Origin: Cladochytrium replicatum
Taxonomy: Eukaryota > Chytridiomycota > Chytridiomycetes > Cladochytriales > Cladochytriaceae
Assembly: GCA_025526935.1 (NCBI GenBank)
Contig: JAHLKD010000019.1
Coordinates: forward strand, 522,951 to 586,950
Direction of reading: 5' to 3'
Length of the DNA stretch: 64,000 nt
Each line of letters begins with the position of its first letter. The first letter of the stretch is position 1. Below the pieces are notes generated by a model that ran no database searches, had not been told where the DNA came from, and was given only the letters and a program-made list of their open reading frames with translations. A program made the position numbers and the translations under genes. This document shows positions 10,172 through 23,049 of the stretch, piece by piece.

Positions 10172-11114
10172 TTACTTGCCCCTGTTCACCCGCTCACGGC
10201 GTATACATGGATATATGGGCCGTACTACCCGTCGCTGTTTCGCGAGATCTCTTGTCCTTTTCGAAAACCTATCGATGTTGAAATTAGCCATGATGATCTT
10301 TATCATGCATTTGTGTTTACCCACCTGCTCGAGTCCATTGGATAAGCTTGACCGTCTGCACCGCTATACACATCTTCACGGCTTGATATTCTTCTCACAA
10401 TATCTGTCAGTAAGCTTTAGCCAAGTTAAGGTCATTTCGAAACAAAGAAAAACCTACCATCGTGGGAGTAAAAGAACGAAGATTTAATGGGCCATATGAC
10501 CGTTTTTGTGTCGGTTTGTCGATAGGAGAACTTTGGAGGCTGGAACTCGGTCGTACACTCGTATAACTGAATACAACCCGAATCAGAAAGAAAAAATCCA
10601 CAGAATTTTGAATGATCCATACCATTGTCGTAGCTGTTGGCCGCAAGGAATCGCGGGTCTTCGTTCAAGGCTAGTAAAGCGATGAGTTGAAGAAATCAAC
10701 TTTTCGACAGTGAGTCACTTACAAGGCGTTGTGTAGCACATGGCCAAGTGCGATATCGGGCTTCCCGCGTGGGGAGCCTTCATGGGAGTTACACGCATTT
10801 GACTTAACAAAAGGTTCATGTTCAGATGGTGAAAATCCTCCTTTTAGAATATGAGCCTTACTGAACGAATATCCCATTTCTTTAAGTAGCCCAAGCTGTC
10901 ACAAGTGATGACATAAAGACCATCACGCAGCATGTAAGTTAAGAGACCCAATTTTTGTTCACTTAATGCGTGAGTCATGATAACGAACTCACAGGGAATT
11001 GATCATGGAGCGTTTATGTTTGACCGAATCTAGAGGAGAATGCGCTCGGAGGTGAAGGTGACGCGCTGCCATCTCCAGCAGACGTGTGCCGAATGAATTG
11101 TCGGTTTTCAGCAT
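10172..11114 (-). CDS. WD-repeat-like protein, predicted from six exons
   Basis: Minus-strand exons 11114-10993, 10961-10862, 10777-10723, 10670-10461, 10403-10325 and 10268-10172 join in phase to 220 residues. The segment LRDGLYVITCDSLGYLKKWD has the shape of a WD40 blade ending Trp-Asp, and CGFFLSDSGCIQLYEC resembles the next. The C terminus is basic (RFSKRTRDLAKQRR...). Unspliced, a TAA follows the first blade; an 84-nt intron (GTAAGG..GAAG) removes it. Two more WD-like stretches occur upstream (near 11310 and 11200), so the true gene may be longer at the 5' end. It lies head to tail with PACRG on the same strand. The exact function is unknown. Confidence 0.45.
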
Positions 11115-11565
11115 TCAAAAAGTCCACCTGCATGGCAGGGATCTCCAAATCCCTCCTGTCCGCATATCTTCTGTTTAAACGTTTTGGATTCGCGTAGTAA
11201 CTTTTCCTGGTCCTGCAAGAACCTGAGAGAACGAGCAAGCAAAGTTTAAAAGTTCTTCATTCGATGTACACATCCGACCCGATCCCTGTTGGTTTCTTTG
11301 AGCTGGAAAGTGCCATCCATCGAGAGTAGGAGGATGACTTGAACACGACCACTTAAGAAGAATAATAGTTTTCTAAAATACATTTGAACGAGCGACATAC
11401 TTGTTTACATTTCAAGGCAACTGAATTCCCACAACGAATTATGATATCTGAGAAAAACACCGAGCGATCACAAATCAATTAATGAAGTCACATATAACAA
11501 TCTCAAGTTTAGTGCGTCCAAAAACTGTAGCCTCAAACGGGGTATCTGCCGCCTTTTCCATTTTT

Positions 11566-12660
11566 TCAAACTCGAGTCATCACCGATTCATATGTTGGAA
11601 CCATGTACTTGATGTTGATAAAGGCGTCCTCCCCACCTGTTAGCTCAAATTTCTCCAGTGTCTCCTGAATTAGATCACCGATATTTTCTCGCTTCTGTTG
11701 TGAGTAGTAGATCCCATCACCCAAGTTTACTGTAAAGATGGCAGCATTTCAAGTTGGACTTTTTGTTTGAGCGCATACAAGACTTACCATTCTTATTTTT
11801 GAATAGATTAAAGATTGGCAAGATCTGGCGGTAGTAAGGAACGAGCGCTTCGCCGACCATGTCCGCGGACTCAACGAGATGCTGCAAGACTTTGAGCGTT
11901 GTTGTGATTACATGGACGTTTCGTGTGTTCAATGCCTCTTGAAGTATAGAAAGTTATTGAGGTGAAAACCGGCATACTGGTTGTAGACATACTCTTGATT
12001 GGAATGATCAACTGTGGAACCACAGGCAATATCTTATTTCCGCCTTTGTCCAGTAGATCGTGGATTCCCTGTCGAGCGAGGAACGCAAAAGGCTCTTCCG
12101 TTTCACAGAGACCGGAGAAGAACAATGGGAGGTAGTGGTGGTAGTCGAGCTTCTCGATATCGACCTGGGCGTAATAATCAAATAACTTTTAAAAATTCTT
12201 TTTTCCGATTTCTTATCCACCATATTATACCTTCCAGTTTATCTTGTTGCCTTTCGCATCGTGATTCACTGAAATAGGAAAGTCACCTCGGTCATAAAGC
12301 TTCCTAAAACCTGTCAAGATGGACGAAAGGAAACGTCCTCAGAATTTCTATCGTTCATCAGGAGGTTCTATGGGAACATACTTGACACGACTGCACGGGC
12401 TGCTTGAGGTCGCCCAACAAGAGTGTGAGAAACACAGTGTACTAGCCAGTGCAAAACACACCTGTAGGTTCCTGACCATTTCCCATTTTCCTTGGTGCGA
12501 AAGCTCCAGCACGGGGTGGTTTTGAGCCCTTGGGAGCGAAGAAGCCACCTGCACCGCTAACAGTTCCATGCTTAGCGTCTACGACAACACTGATGATGAA
12601 TGATGTGTTGTGAGAAGGTGAATCTTGTTTAGGCTTTCGACATTCTCACCCTTCCATCAT
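11566..12660 (-). CDS. PACRG: PACRG, parkin co-regulated gene homologue (flagellar axoneme)
   Basis: Exons on the minus strand are 12660-12650, 12589-12462, 12310-12231, 12164-11993, 11937-11788 and 11729-11566, giving 234 residues, close to the animal protein. Diagnostic stretches are [94 protein letters not shown] and [25 protein letters not shown] sits at the inner junction between A and B tubules of axonemal doublets, with FAP20. It is lost in fungi without flagella, so its presence implies swimming zoospores. The first exon has only 11 nt (ATGATGGAAGG). All splice phases fit, and identification is secure. Confidence 0.95.
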
Positions 12661-12986
12661 TGTGAAATACAGATATCCGACAGGAGTTGTCTGAAAGTGT
12701 GTGATCCAGCTCTTAAAAAGAAGTGCGATCTGGTGATCGTGGCCCACGTGAATGCTAAATGAGAGCATGTGACCACGGGAATGTTCCAAATATTTCGCCG
12801 TAGTACGCGGTCGCGTTAGAGAAAAGGCTGCTTCGCTGCCTTCGACATAGGGCAAGCGTCGCAATCGTCAAGCTCGTTCGCGTACTTCGCTGACGCATCT
12901 TTGATCGTTATATTGTGAATGAATGTACAAGAGCTCAATGGGATAACTGCCTGCAGATAATAGAAATGAAACTGAAGTAACTTTAA

Positions 12987-13944
12987 TTACTCCAGTGTTT
13001 GGAAAAACTCTTCGTGTGCTCTGTTGGGCGATTGAGTTAGCATGCTAATGATAGCGTTTGGCATTCGAGAGAGCTAAAACCCGGACACTCACCTCGAAAT
13101 ATCAAACTCCAATTGTCGCACTTGATCAGATGTTAAAGAATCAAATGCCTTCATCTTGTTTAATGTCACAAGCCTAAGAGGATAACGCAACGGAATTGGG
13201 TTAAAGTTTCTGAAACGTTTTTCTTAATTTGGACTGACCATTCCTTTATCTTTGCTTTTCCTTCCATTCCTTCTGAGAGCGGGAACTTGCCGAGAGTCTG
13301 CATGAGTCCGCTCAGTTGAGGATGGATCTGGTCGACTTCGACCATGTTAAGCTTCAACGCATCCATAAGCGTAATGAATATCTTCGGGGATGACTGAGCA
13401 TTAAAGAACGATCTTCACACCAGAAATACGGGCTGGTTACCTGAGTAACTTCCGCAACATTCCTCTTGGAGACTGTGGAAGTCTCTGCCGCCGTGTGTTC
13501 CACAGTTGCAGGCACGCCGATCTCAACTAGTCGTCGAACTGCCGCCGTGCATGATAACTAGTGATGACAGCTTTCAGCGCATATGATAATTTTTGCGAAC
13601 CACCTTGGTTGTACCCTAAACTCTTGCATAAAGCGCTCCACATCCGGTACTTCATCTCGAAGCAAATTCAATGCGGTTTTGAACTGACCGATCAGTTTAT
13701 TGCATGCTGGTGTGTACCTATTGAACAAAATGGATATTTAATTGAGATTCATAGCAAGCAATGTGACCTACTCTTGAGCTGTGATAGCATCGCGCACGTA
13801 CGCTCTCTCGAGGTGTTCCGTAGCCACTATAATGCTGTACAGGTCTGCCATGTTCTCGTACTTTTCTCTCTCCTTGTTAGTGCCATACAGTCTCACTTCC
13901 TGGTCCAACGACCCGTCCTTCTCGCCTGCTGTCGTGGCATACAT
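12987..13944 (-). CDS. VPS28: VPS28, ESCRT-I subunit
   Basis: ESCRT-I sorts ubiquitinated membrane proteins into multivesicular endosomes; VPS28 links it to ESCRT-II. Exons 13944-13772, 13717-13615, 13557-13441, 13393-13239, 13173-13093 and 13020-12987 on the minus strand give 220 residues, the usual length. The N-terminal core reads LDQEVRLYGTNKEREKYENM, ADLYSIIVATEHLERAYVRD and YTPACNKLIGQFKTALNLL. The C-terminal four-helix domain reads FITLMDALKLNMVEVDQIHP, KAKIKEWLVTLNKMKAFDSL and VRQLEFDISRAHEEFF. The start at 13944 (MYATTAGEKD) is the only ATG in frame near the conserved region. Confidence 0.94.
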
Positions 13945-14570
13945 GCCGTGTGGCTGGGGATTAAGGTTGCCAACTGCTCAGGGGTTCGTTTTGATAGAGG
14001 TAATGGAATTTTGCTCTCAAGCTCTCTACCAGTCGTTGCCTTCGGGGACATGCTCGCTCGAAGGTTGGAACTTGAACGACGGTGTTTTTTTCTTTGAATC
14101 AAATAGGGGGTTGGTATATTGGATCAGCAATTCGAGATCAGCATACTCTGGCAAACTTGTTGTTGGTCGACCCTTCAAGTTCCAGTCGCATTCCACGCCG
14201 GCAATGAGCTTTTGCCAAATGTGTATCCTCATCAACAAGCATGATCACTCTGCTGCCCCTCTTATTACCCCACTGAAATCTCCGAGCACCGTGATTATTC
14301 TTCGCAATGAAGGAACTGACCACGTTCCGTCGGGATCTGCAACCAGGCCCTCACGTCCGCCGAAGACCTTGCAGCAAACTTCCGCCGTGATCCGATCGCA
14401 CTGCACTGCACTACCTAAACCAGCTGGCCCGCGGAATCTTCGAAACGATCGGAGAGCGGGACTGAGACAACGTTACCTTCTGGATCTATTTAAACTGCTC
14501 ATCTCGGATCGGGCTGATCCCCATCCTCAGAGATCCCCGCGACGACAACGCTTGATCTGATACCACAACC
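13945..14570. other. Divergent region between VPS28 and the secreted repeat protein
   Basis: Open frames exist on both strands but show no conserved domain. Minus-strand pieces around 14026-14323 have some coding character without a recognisable product. A TATTTAAA element near 14484 lies about 85 bp upstream of the plus-strand secreted protein and may be its TATA box. Confidence 0.35.
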
Positions 14571-15891
14571 ATGATTGCCAATATCCTCGTCGTTGCACTT
14601 CTTGCCGCTGGTACATCGGCCGTCCCTGTCGCCAACTCCAACGCTAATTCCAACAACCCGGCGCCGGCTGCTGCCGCCGCCGCTCCGGCAGTGAATGCAA
14701 ACTCTGGCGCTCGTATCAAGACTCAAAGGTGTTAGAAAAGTCCCTGATCCTTTGTGATCCATGCTGATTTTTCCCCCTTGAAGCGCTGTGGACAATTGTA
14801 AGGTCACCTACGTAACCCACGTTGCGATCTGCAAGGCTCAGGGAAAGGGCTACGGTTACGACACGTGCAAGAAGCAGGCTGACTCGTGGTTGGCGATCTG
14901 CCAGGCTCAGACCACCGGTGGATACTACACCCCTCCGAACACGTACTACGAACCAGATACCGAATACTACGAGCCGCCCGCGGAGGAGTACTACGAAGAG
15001 CCCGAGACTGAATACTACGAGGACCCCTCGACCTATTACAGCTCAAAGCTCCGTGGTGGTGCTGCTCGCGCGAAGGGTGCTTACGAGCCGCCGAAATACG
15101 AAGAGCCACCGAAGTACGACACTTCTTACGGAAAAGACCACTGCGAGGTTACTTACAAGCAGCACTTGGCCATCTGCGAGGCTCAAGGATCGTACTCTTA
15201 CGGTTACGACACTTGCAAGAAGGACGCCCAAGCGTGGGTCGCTATCTGCCGCGCTCAGACTTCCGGTGGCTCTTACTACGAGCCCCCCGCGGAGGAGTAC
15301 TACGAGGCACCCGAGACTGAATACTACGAGGAGCCCTCGACCTATTACAGCTCAAAGCTCCGTGGTGGTGCTGCTCGCGCGAAGGGTGCTTACGAGCCGC
15401 CGAAATACGAAGAGCCACCGAAGTATGACAGTTCTTACGGAAAAGACCACTGCGAGGTTACTTACAAGCAGCACTTGGCCATCTGCGAGGCCCAGGGATC
15501 ATACTCTTACGGCTACGACACTTGCAAGAAGGACGCTGAAGCATGGGTTGCTATCTGCCGTGCTCAGACTTCTGCTGGCTCTTACTATGGGCCAACGACC
15601 GAATACTACGAGCCGCCCGCGGAGGAGTACTACGAGGCACCCTCGACGTACTACGGTGCTCGCGCTCGCGTCCATGGTAAGGCTCCCGCTCGCGCACATG
15701 GCGCCTACGAGCCTCCCAAGGACTCTTACTACTCTAAGGACCACTGCGAGGTCACATATGAGACGTACGTGGCCAACTGTGGTGCCGCCAGCTACGGTTA
15801 CGGTTACGACACTTGCCTCAAGCAGGCTAAGAACTGGAAGGCCATCTGCGAAGCTCAGACCTCTGGCGGCTACTACAAGAAGCTGAAGTAA
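14571..15891 (+). CDS. Secreted protein with four cysteine repeats and Tyr/Glu/Pro-rich linkers
   Basis: Exons 14571-14728 and 14784-15891 give 421 residues. A signal peptide (MIANILVVALLAAGTSAVPV) is followed by an Ala/Asn/Pro-rich spacer. Four repeats follow, each with four cysteines in the pattern C-x3-TY..H.AIC..GYGYDTC(K/L)K.A..W.AIC.AQT. The middle two are almost identical. Linkers are rich in tyrosine, glutamate and proline (EYYEPPAEEYYE, YEEPPKYD) and contain AR(A/V)-type basic dipeptide stretches. There is no GPI signal or membrane segment, so the protein is likely exported. The composition recalls adhesive or structural wall proteins, in which tyrosines can be cross-linked, but I know no named family. 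The intron separates the signal/spacer from the repeats. Confidence 0.85.
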
Positions 15892-16247
15892 GAGGTCGAT
15901 TGGTGAAGTGGCTCTGAGATCGACGGGGAGAAGGTCGAAAATTGTCAGTTGGATTGCTGTTCGTGCTTTGTCAAATACTTGTATTTATGTCGATGTTTGA
16001 TAGTCGAGAAATATTATCCGTGCATAAATGATTTTGATGGTCATTGAGTAGTACACTGACTACGCACTTCTACCAGAGCTCGACGATTTCATGTGCGATG
16101 TTATTGTTGAGCTGGTGCGGAGGACACCAGCAAAGCATTGGGAGTTTTGATCAACCTCAGCATTATTCGTTGCACAAACACTAAACGAATTACGAAATGG
16201 AATCTCGGCGCTCGCATCGTAAATAACATAATAACCTGATAATAAAA

Positions 16248-16318
16248 GGTCGTACCGAGATTTGAACTCGGGTCAACAGAGTCAGAATCTGTTATGCTAA
16301 CCGCTACACCATACAACC
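16248..16318 (-). tRNA. tRNA-Gln (anticodon CUG)
   Basis: A 71-nt minus-strand cloverleaf without intron. The acceptor stem GGTTGTA pairs with TACGACC (one G-T pair). The D arm region is TGGTGTAGCGGTTAGCA. The anticodon stem ACAGA/TCTGT encloses TTCTGAC, giving anticodon CTG at 16285-16283 for glutamine CAG codons. The T arm CCGAG-TTCAAAT-CTCGG is perfect, and the transcript runs into TTTT, a Pol III terminator. A LINE fragment begins about 25 bp beyond its 5' end. Confidence 0.93.
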
Positions 16319-16344
16319 GTAAAGTCGCGTGTTAATGCTTTTCC

Positions 16345-17420
16345 CTATAACCTTACTTTTCCCAATGATGAGGTGCCCATTGATCTTTTTGACCCTGGGC
16401 AGCTTCGCTCTGGGTCTGTTCAATCACTTGAGCAACGTCAAGTTGCTGTAGCAAAGGCTGTTCACAAAAAATTTGTTCACCTCTTGCGAATTACTCATGA
16501 TCATGCAGTTTTTCACTATCTTCGTTCTAATCTGTTAAAAACTAGCATATCAGACTGTTTGCTATATGGGTTATCCGTTGGGTTGTCTTTTTTCTCTTTG
16601 ACCTGAGAGTTTTTTTGTCAATCCCTCTTCATTCTTATTTATGGACTTGAATTTCATGTATTTATTTCCATGTTTGGCAGGTCCTGTGTGGAGTGATCTT
16701 GGCATTTTAGTGGGGAATGTGGTGTGGCTTGGTCCTTTGAGTTGATGTGACCATTGTCTTTGACCACAGGTATGCCCACACGCACTGTTCACTTGAATAT
16801 AGGAGTTGATGTGACCAATGTCTTTGACCACAGCATTCCCTGGTTGCCTGACCAGCTTGGGTGTAGTGTACAGCCTGTCGGAGTATTAGGCATATACACA
16901 ACTGGGAGAACAGGTACTGGGCCAAGAGACGGAACCTGGAGCTGTTGTGCTAGCTACAGTACAGCTAAACACAGCCCTACCGCTGCCAGGAGAAGCCCTT
17001 GGTTTTTAACATAATCTTCCCGCTGCGGACTTTGAAGCTACTGTTTCTTAAGCCCGTTCTTCACATTCTGAACCTACATCTCGTAATTAATGTGGATTTT
17101 TCGTGCTGGAACCTTCAACGGTAGAGGTTTGCCTTTGGATTTTTCAGATTTACTTGCTTGGCTTGTTACTCATCAGCTTGATTTTTTAGTTTTAACAGAA
17201 ACTCATCAGTTAACTTTTTTTTCAATATTTCCTACTCACTGTTTTTTGGCACCTTTGCAGTATCTGGTTTGAGTTTACTTTCTCTGTTTTTCTTTGTTGC
17301 TTTCTCCTGATGCTGCGCGCGCTTCCCTATGTGCCGGTCCATGACCATCTTGTAAGGCAGGTCCAGTTTATTATGCTGCATTGTATGTGCAAAATCAATA
17401 AATGATATTGTTCAAAAAAA
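16345..17420 (+). mobile_element. 5'-truncated, decayed LINE (non-LTR) retrotransposon
   Basis: The left part encodes a gag-like ORF1 tail (LEQRQVAVAKAVHKKFVHLL) homologous to the larger element at 42100-45050 (LEQREAAVRELVHKRYAHIL). Near 17090 begins the apurinic-type endonuclease ORF2 (GTFNGRGL...DFSDLLAWLVTHQLDFLVLT, then ETHQ), broken after about 60 codons. The 3' end (about 17300-17420, with TGCTGCGCGCGCTTCCCTATGTGC and an AT-rich tail of A runs) matches the 3' end of the larger copy. Most of ORF2, including reverse transcriptase, is deleted. A 31-bp unit (GAGTTGATGTGACCA...GACCACAG) occurs twice, at about 16739 and 16803. Confidence 0.75.
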
Positions 17421-18061
17421 ACATGAGACCATATTGCTCTACATTTCATGCTGTGTTAGGGTTAGTTAGCTGTCAGCGACAGGTGCCAAAGTAAGGGGGC
17501 GACATGTTTTCCGGTGATCTCGTCGCGGGCGTGGTTGAGGACGTAGAGCCTGAGTTTGGCGAGGTTGCACCACTTGCCAAAGAATTGCTGGTCTTTGCCG
17601 ACGGCATGGGGGAGACTCAGCTCTTTGGATGCTGCTGGTGTCGATGGGATACGTAGTCCTGAATATGACGACCGAGTGGAACACATGCACAGCACGATGG
17701 CTTACACACCCTGAAGTAATAGGATCCGTGTCCAGATCCTACGTCAGCTCCGGACTGCTTTATGGGTGAACCAAGCGGTGATGAGGTGGTTCGACCCGGT
17801 TGTAATAATGTATTAACAATGTTGTATTGAGAGTTCACATCTGCTACGTAAGTACCAGCGGAGTCGACTGATAAAAACCAGCACTACTTGACAAACAGTG
17901 GTGTGATATATTCCAATATTGCTGTCCGTTCCATTCCCACGGGATGGTGGTGTGGTTTGTGTGGTGCGGTTTGTGACATTATTTCCTGATTTGGCTAATT
18001 AAACTACCCTCCCCGTTGTTAAAACCACCGTCGCATCTCCGCCGTCTCTAGCTGCTACCAG
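17421..18061. other. No recognisable gene
   Basis: A minus-strand frame (about 17462-17695) has some coding character but no recognisable family and no clear start. The remainder is the upstream region of the thiolase gene. Confidence 0.4.
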
Positions 18062-19558
<1,497 letters not shown>

Positions 19559-20369
19559 TCAGAGGTGAAGAGAAGCTTAAACATCATTTTATTACAGTAA
19601 TTTGAATATTGAAGGTATAACATTATCCAAAGGTCAGAATCATAATGAAGGTCCGTCCGATCGTGAAGTAGCACCACCCACCGATAGATGAAAGGTTTGC
19701 AACTTATTGTTGAAAGGGAATGAGGGTTGCACGCCGGACATTGAGCAAAATTGACGAGAAACTCTATTACTCCGGAAGCAGTGAAGCATTATGTTCTGGT
19801 GAGAGGATCGAGATGCTGCCCAACACCACACAATGCACTAATTATCCGCCGCAAGGCGATCTGGCACCGGGTGAATGCCGCCGGGCCGCGCACCTTGTGA
19901 CCAGTCAGTGCCCCAACGAACAAATGTGGCATTTGCTGAACAAACCAAAGCGGACACACCGATCCGCGATGATCACGGCCATGCATGAAATGAATTCTAA
20001 CTAGATGACGTGCCATTACGGCCAACGGTGCTGGGTGTAGTTGCACATGATCTGATCGGTGTCTGGTCTCGAAGAGTCTGTGCCCCAGCAGCGTTAAATT
20101 GCCATTGTTGCCCATCATTACCCCTTGATTCAGAACAACTCCGAAACACCAGTCATGGGTTGTGGTTGTGTCACTGTTGGGTCGTGTGAGTGATCGAATA
20201 TTTATATAATCACATTTGTGGGATTCCCTACATCACAGATTCGCATCACGTCGGATCACCGCCCAGCGCAAGCATTCGGATCCCACTTCCCCAAGACTTA
20301 AATACCACTCCTTCCCCCCTGTCTTCGATCACAGTTCCACATTAAACTGCTTCAACTTCCTTCTCAATT
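19559..20369. other. Intergenic region
   Basis: About 810 bp between two plus-strand genes. No conserved protein, RNA gene or repeat was seen. An AT-rich ATATTTATATAAT stretch near 20195, about 175 bp upstream of the aldehyde dehydrogenase ATG, may be a TATA element. Confidence 0.4.
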
Positions 20370-22269
20370 ATGCCCCCAGTTGGTCAAGAATCCACCCACG
20401 CGTCCCCCAAGGACCTGATCGCCCATGTTCAATTCAAGGGCATCGATTTCAGCCTCCAAACAGGTCTGTTCATCAACGGCCAGTTCTGCAAGTCCGTATC
20501 TGGAAAGACTTTCGTGACTGTGAACCCTTCCACCGGCGAGGAGATCTGCCACGTCCAGGAGGCCGACAAGGCCGATGTGTATGTTTGTTGTTGGATTTCG
20601 TATGAACGACCTTCTAAATCCCTCTCTCTCGACAGTGACAAGGCGGTGAGGGCCGCGCATGCCGCCAGCAAGTCCTGGGCCAAAGTGGCCCCGCACGAAC
20701 GCGGAATCATGCTCGGCCGTCTCGCCGATCTGGTGGAGAAGAACAAGGAGCTCCTTGCGAGGATCGAGTCGCTGGACAATGGAAAGCACTTTACCGAGGC
20801 GATGGCGGCAGACATGCCGCTGGTGATCAAGACCATGCGGTATTACGCCGGTTGGGCGGACAAGGTTTACGGACAGGTGATCGACCTCGACGATGATACC
20901 CATGGTATGAGATACAATGGAGTGGATGAGGGTGGGAAAACTTAAGTGAGCCGGTTGTTCTGTAGTTTACACAAAGCACGAGCCGTTCGGAGTCGTCGGC
21001 CAGATCATCCCCTGGAATTTCCCTCGTAAGCCTGTTTGAACAATTCAACACTTGCAACACGTTGCTGATTTTTTTTTGTGCGCTAACTGCTAGTGCTCAT
21101 GCTTGCGTGGAAGTTCGGACCTGCGCTGGCGACTGGTAACTGCATCGTAATGAAGACTTCGGAGAAGACCCCTCTGTCTGCACTGAAGATCGCCGAGCTC
21201 GTTGTCGAGGCCGGGTTCCCTCCGGGCGTCGTCAACATCTTGTCAGGCTACGGACCGACCGCCGGCGACGCCATCGCTCGTCACCCCGACATCACGAAGG
21301 TCGCGTTCACGGGATCCACACCTGTTGGCCGCAAAGTGTTTATGGCTGCGGCGGAATCAAACTTGAAGAAGGTGTCGCTCGAACTCGGCGGCAAGTCTCC
21401 CAACATCGTGTTCGACGACGCTGACATCGACAAGGCCGTTGAAGCGACCATTGTAAATTGGAAACACAGTCACTGTCTTGCTTGGGCTACGTTCTGATTC
21501 GAAACTTTTTTGAATAGGTCGGCTTCACCCTTAACCACGGCCAGTGCTGCTGCGCCGGTACCCGTCTGGTATGTCGGGAGAGATGCGGTTCCCATTTTAA
21601 GAATCCCCGTAACCCTCATCTCGTTATCTCTCCAGTTCATTCAGGAAGGTGTGTACGACCAATTCATCTCCAAGCTCAAAGTCGCCATGCGGCGCGTTAA
21701 GCTCGGCGACCAGTTCACCGACGGCGTCAACCACGGCCCGTTGGTCGACGAGCTCCAGTTCAAACGCGTGCTGTCCTACCTCGAAGACGGGAAAAAGGCC
21801 GGCGCGAAAGTCGAGCTCGGCGGAGGCCGGTTCGGCAACAAAGGCTACTTTGTCGAGCCGACGATCTTCTCCGAGGTCACGGACGACATGCGCATCGTCC
21901 GCGAGGAGATCTTTGGACCCGTCGTGTGCGCGATGCGGTTCAAGACCATGGAGGAGGTCGTTGAGCGCGCGAACGACTCGAACTACGGACTTGCGGCCGC
22001 GATCCACACGAGGAACTTGCATGTCGCGCATCGGATGGCTAATGAGGTCAAGGCGGGGACGGTGTGGATCAACACGTACAACAGGCTGGACCCCCAGGTG
22101 CCCTTTGGAGGATTCAAGGAGTCGGGTGTTGGCCGCGAGAACGGAGAGTACGCGCTTATGGAGTATACTCAGGTATGAGATTGAACAGTTTCATTTTTGT
22201 GGGTAAATTGTCGAAAGTAACCATCGGTTGTTTGTCCTCCAGGTCAAGGCTGTAATTATGAGTTTTTGA
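20370..22269 (+). CDS. Aldehyde dehydrogenase (NAD(P)+), ALDH1/2-type
   Basis: Oxidises aldehydes to acids, for example acetaldehyde to acetate. Exons 20370-20578, 20636-20904, 20966-21025, 21094-21452, 21518-21568, 21636-22172 and 22243-22269 give 503 residues, the family length. Visible signatures are LFINGQF and VNPSTGEEI, the nucleotide-binding PWNFPLLMLAWK and TGSTPVGRK, the base Glu in [16 protein letters not shown], the catalytic Cys in [18 protein letters not shown] and the C-terminal [15 protein letters not shown]. There is no presequence, so it is probably cytosolic. Intron phases all agree. A second, more distant ALDH lies at 48756-50715. Confidence 0.95.
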
Positions 22270-22681
22270 GCGAGGTGCTCATCCGTACCGAGGCCAACCA
22301 ATAACCAATGTACAGAAATGAAACATATTTTTTTGTTGCTGTTGTGCGATTTTTGTAAATACCGCTTACTTTTATGTGGCAACTACACATCACGAAATAT
22401 AACAGTGACATCATGTCTCGTTTAATATTAAAGATTCGTACGATTGGTTCTGACCATGTGAGAGTTCGAATCGATGCTCACGATATTATGTGAATCCTCA
22501 CCCCATAATGTAACCAGTTCTCAAACGCACGCTATGATTAGAAATCGTGTTCCTTTCTTTCGAGTTTTGGAGTTACTAATTTTAGTGCGACCATTCAGGA
22601 TTTGAAATCAAATTCAAAAATGTGACTAACTTTAAGCTTTTTAACGCATCCCTGCACCACCCCCACCCCCATACCCTCAAT
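22270..22681. other. Intergenic region
   Basis: AT-rich spacer between the aldehyde dehydrogenase and the small cysteine protein. A GAGAGTTCGAATC stretch near 22460 resembles a tRNA B box, but no cloverleaf can be drawn around it. Nothing else was seen. Confidence 0.35.
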
Positions 22682-23049
22682 ATGTGGTAATATCATCAGA
22701 AAGCGAAAATCGGGATTCCTCCACTAACCAACGCTTTTCTCATCCATCTAGCTACAAAGTCACTTGCACGATCTGTAACAAACCCACCTGGGCTGGGTAT
22801 GTCGCAAACGACCCGTTTTCTTTGGGTCGCAAAAACTGATCTGATTGTTTACAATGCCCACAAAGATGCGGAAACCACATCGAAAGTGCGTTGCGCGACG
22901 TTCCGAAGGACCAGCGATGCACCTGCAAGAAGGCCGACGCGCAGTATGTGTCTTGCTGTAGGCATGATTTGGAACATTTGCTGACTTGGGCCCACACCAT
23001 AAGGAAACCCGATGTCACCAAGGCAGGAGAGGCGGCCAAGAAACCCTGA
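22682..23049 (+). CDS. Small conserved cysteine-rich (probable zinc-binding) fungal protein
   Basis: Exons 22682-22686, 22752-22796 and 22866-23049 give 77 residues. The first exon is just ATGTG. The start reads MCYKVTCTICNKPTWAGCGN, followed by HIESALRDVPKDQRCTCKK and a helical tail ending KAGEAAKKP. The Cys pairs (C-x2-C, C, C-x-C, CC-x-H) suggest a zinc site. I recognise the K.TW.GCG.H...AL..VP...RC.C pattern from uncharacterised small fungal proteins; function is unknown. Part of its second exon recurs as a relic at 24760-24816. Confidence 0.75.

Noticed and set aside
13781-14560. 259-codon plus-strand frame
   Set aside because: It overlaps the well-supported first exon of VPS28 on the minus strand and shows no domain.
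14822-15886. Long Arg/Thr/Ser-rich open frame overlapping the secreted repeat protein
   Set aside because: It is the shifted-frame shadow of the repeat gene; its repeats mirror the codons of the cysteine modules and it has no signal peptide or domain.
17462-17695. Minus-strand 78-codon frame
   Set aside because: No ATG at its beginning fits a promoter, no homology is recognisable, and it lies between a LINE end and a promoter region.
21649-22206. Arg/Ser-rich frame inside the aldehyde dehydrogenase
   Set aside because: Shadow of a GC-rich coding exon in another frame.
22440-22500. Possible tRNA gene around GAGAGTTCGAATC
   Set aside because: A B-box-like sequence is present but no acceptor, D or anticodon stem can be formed.
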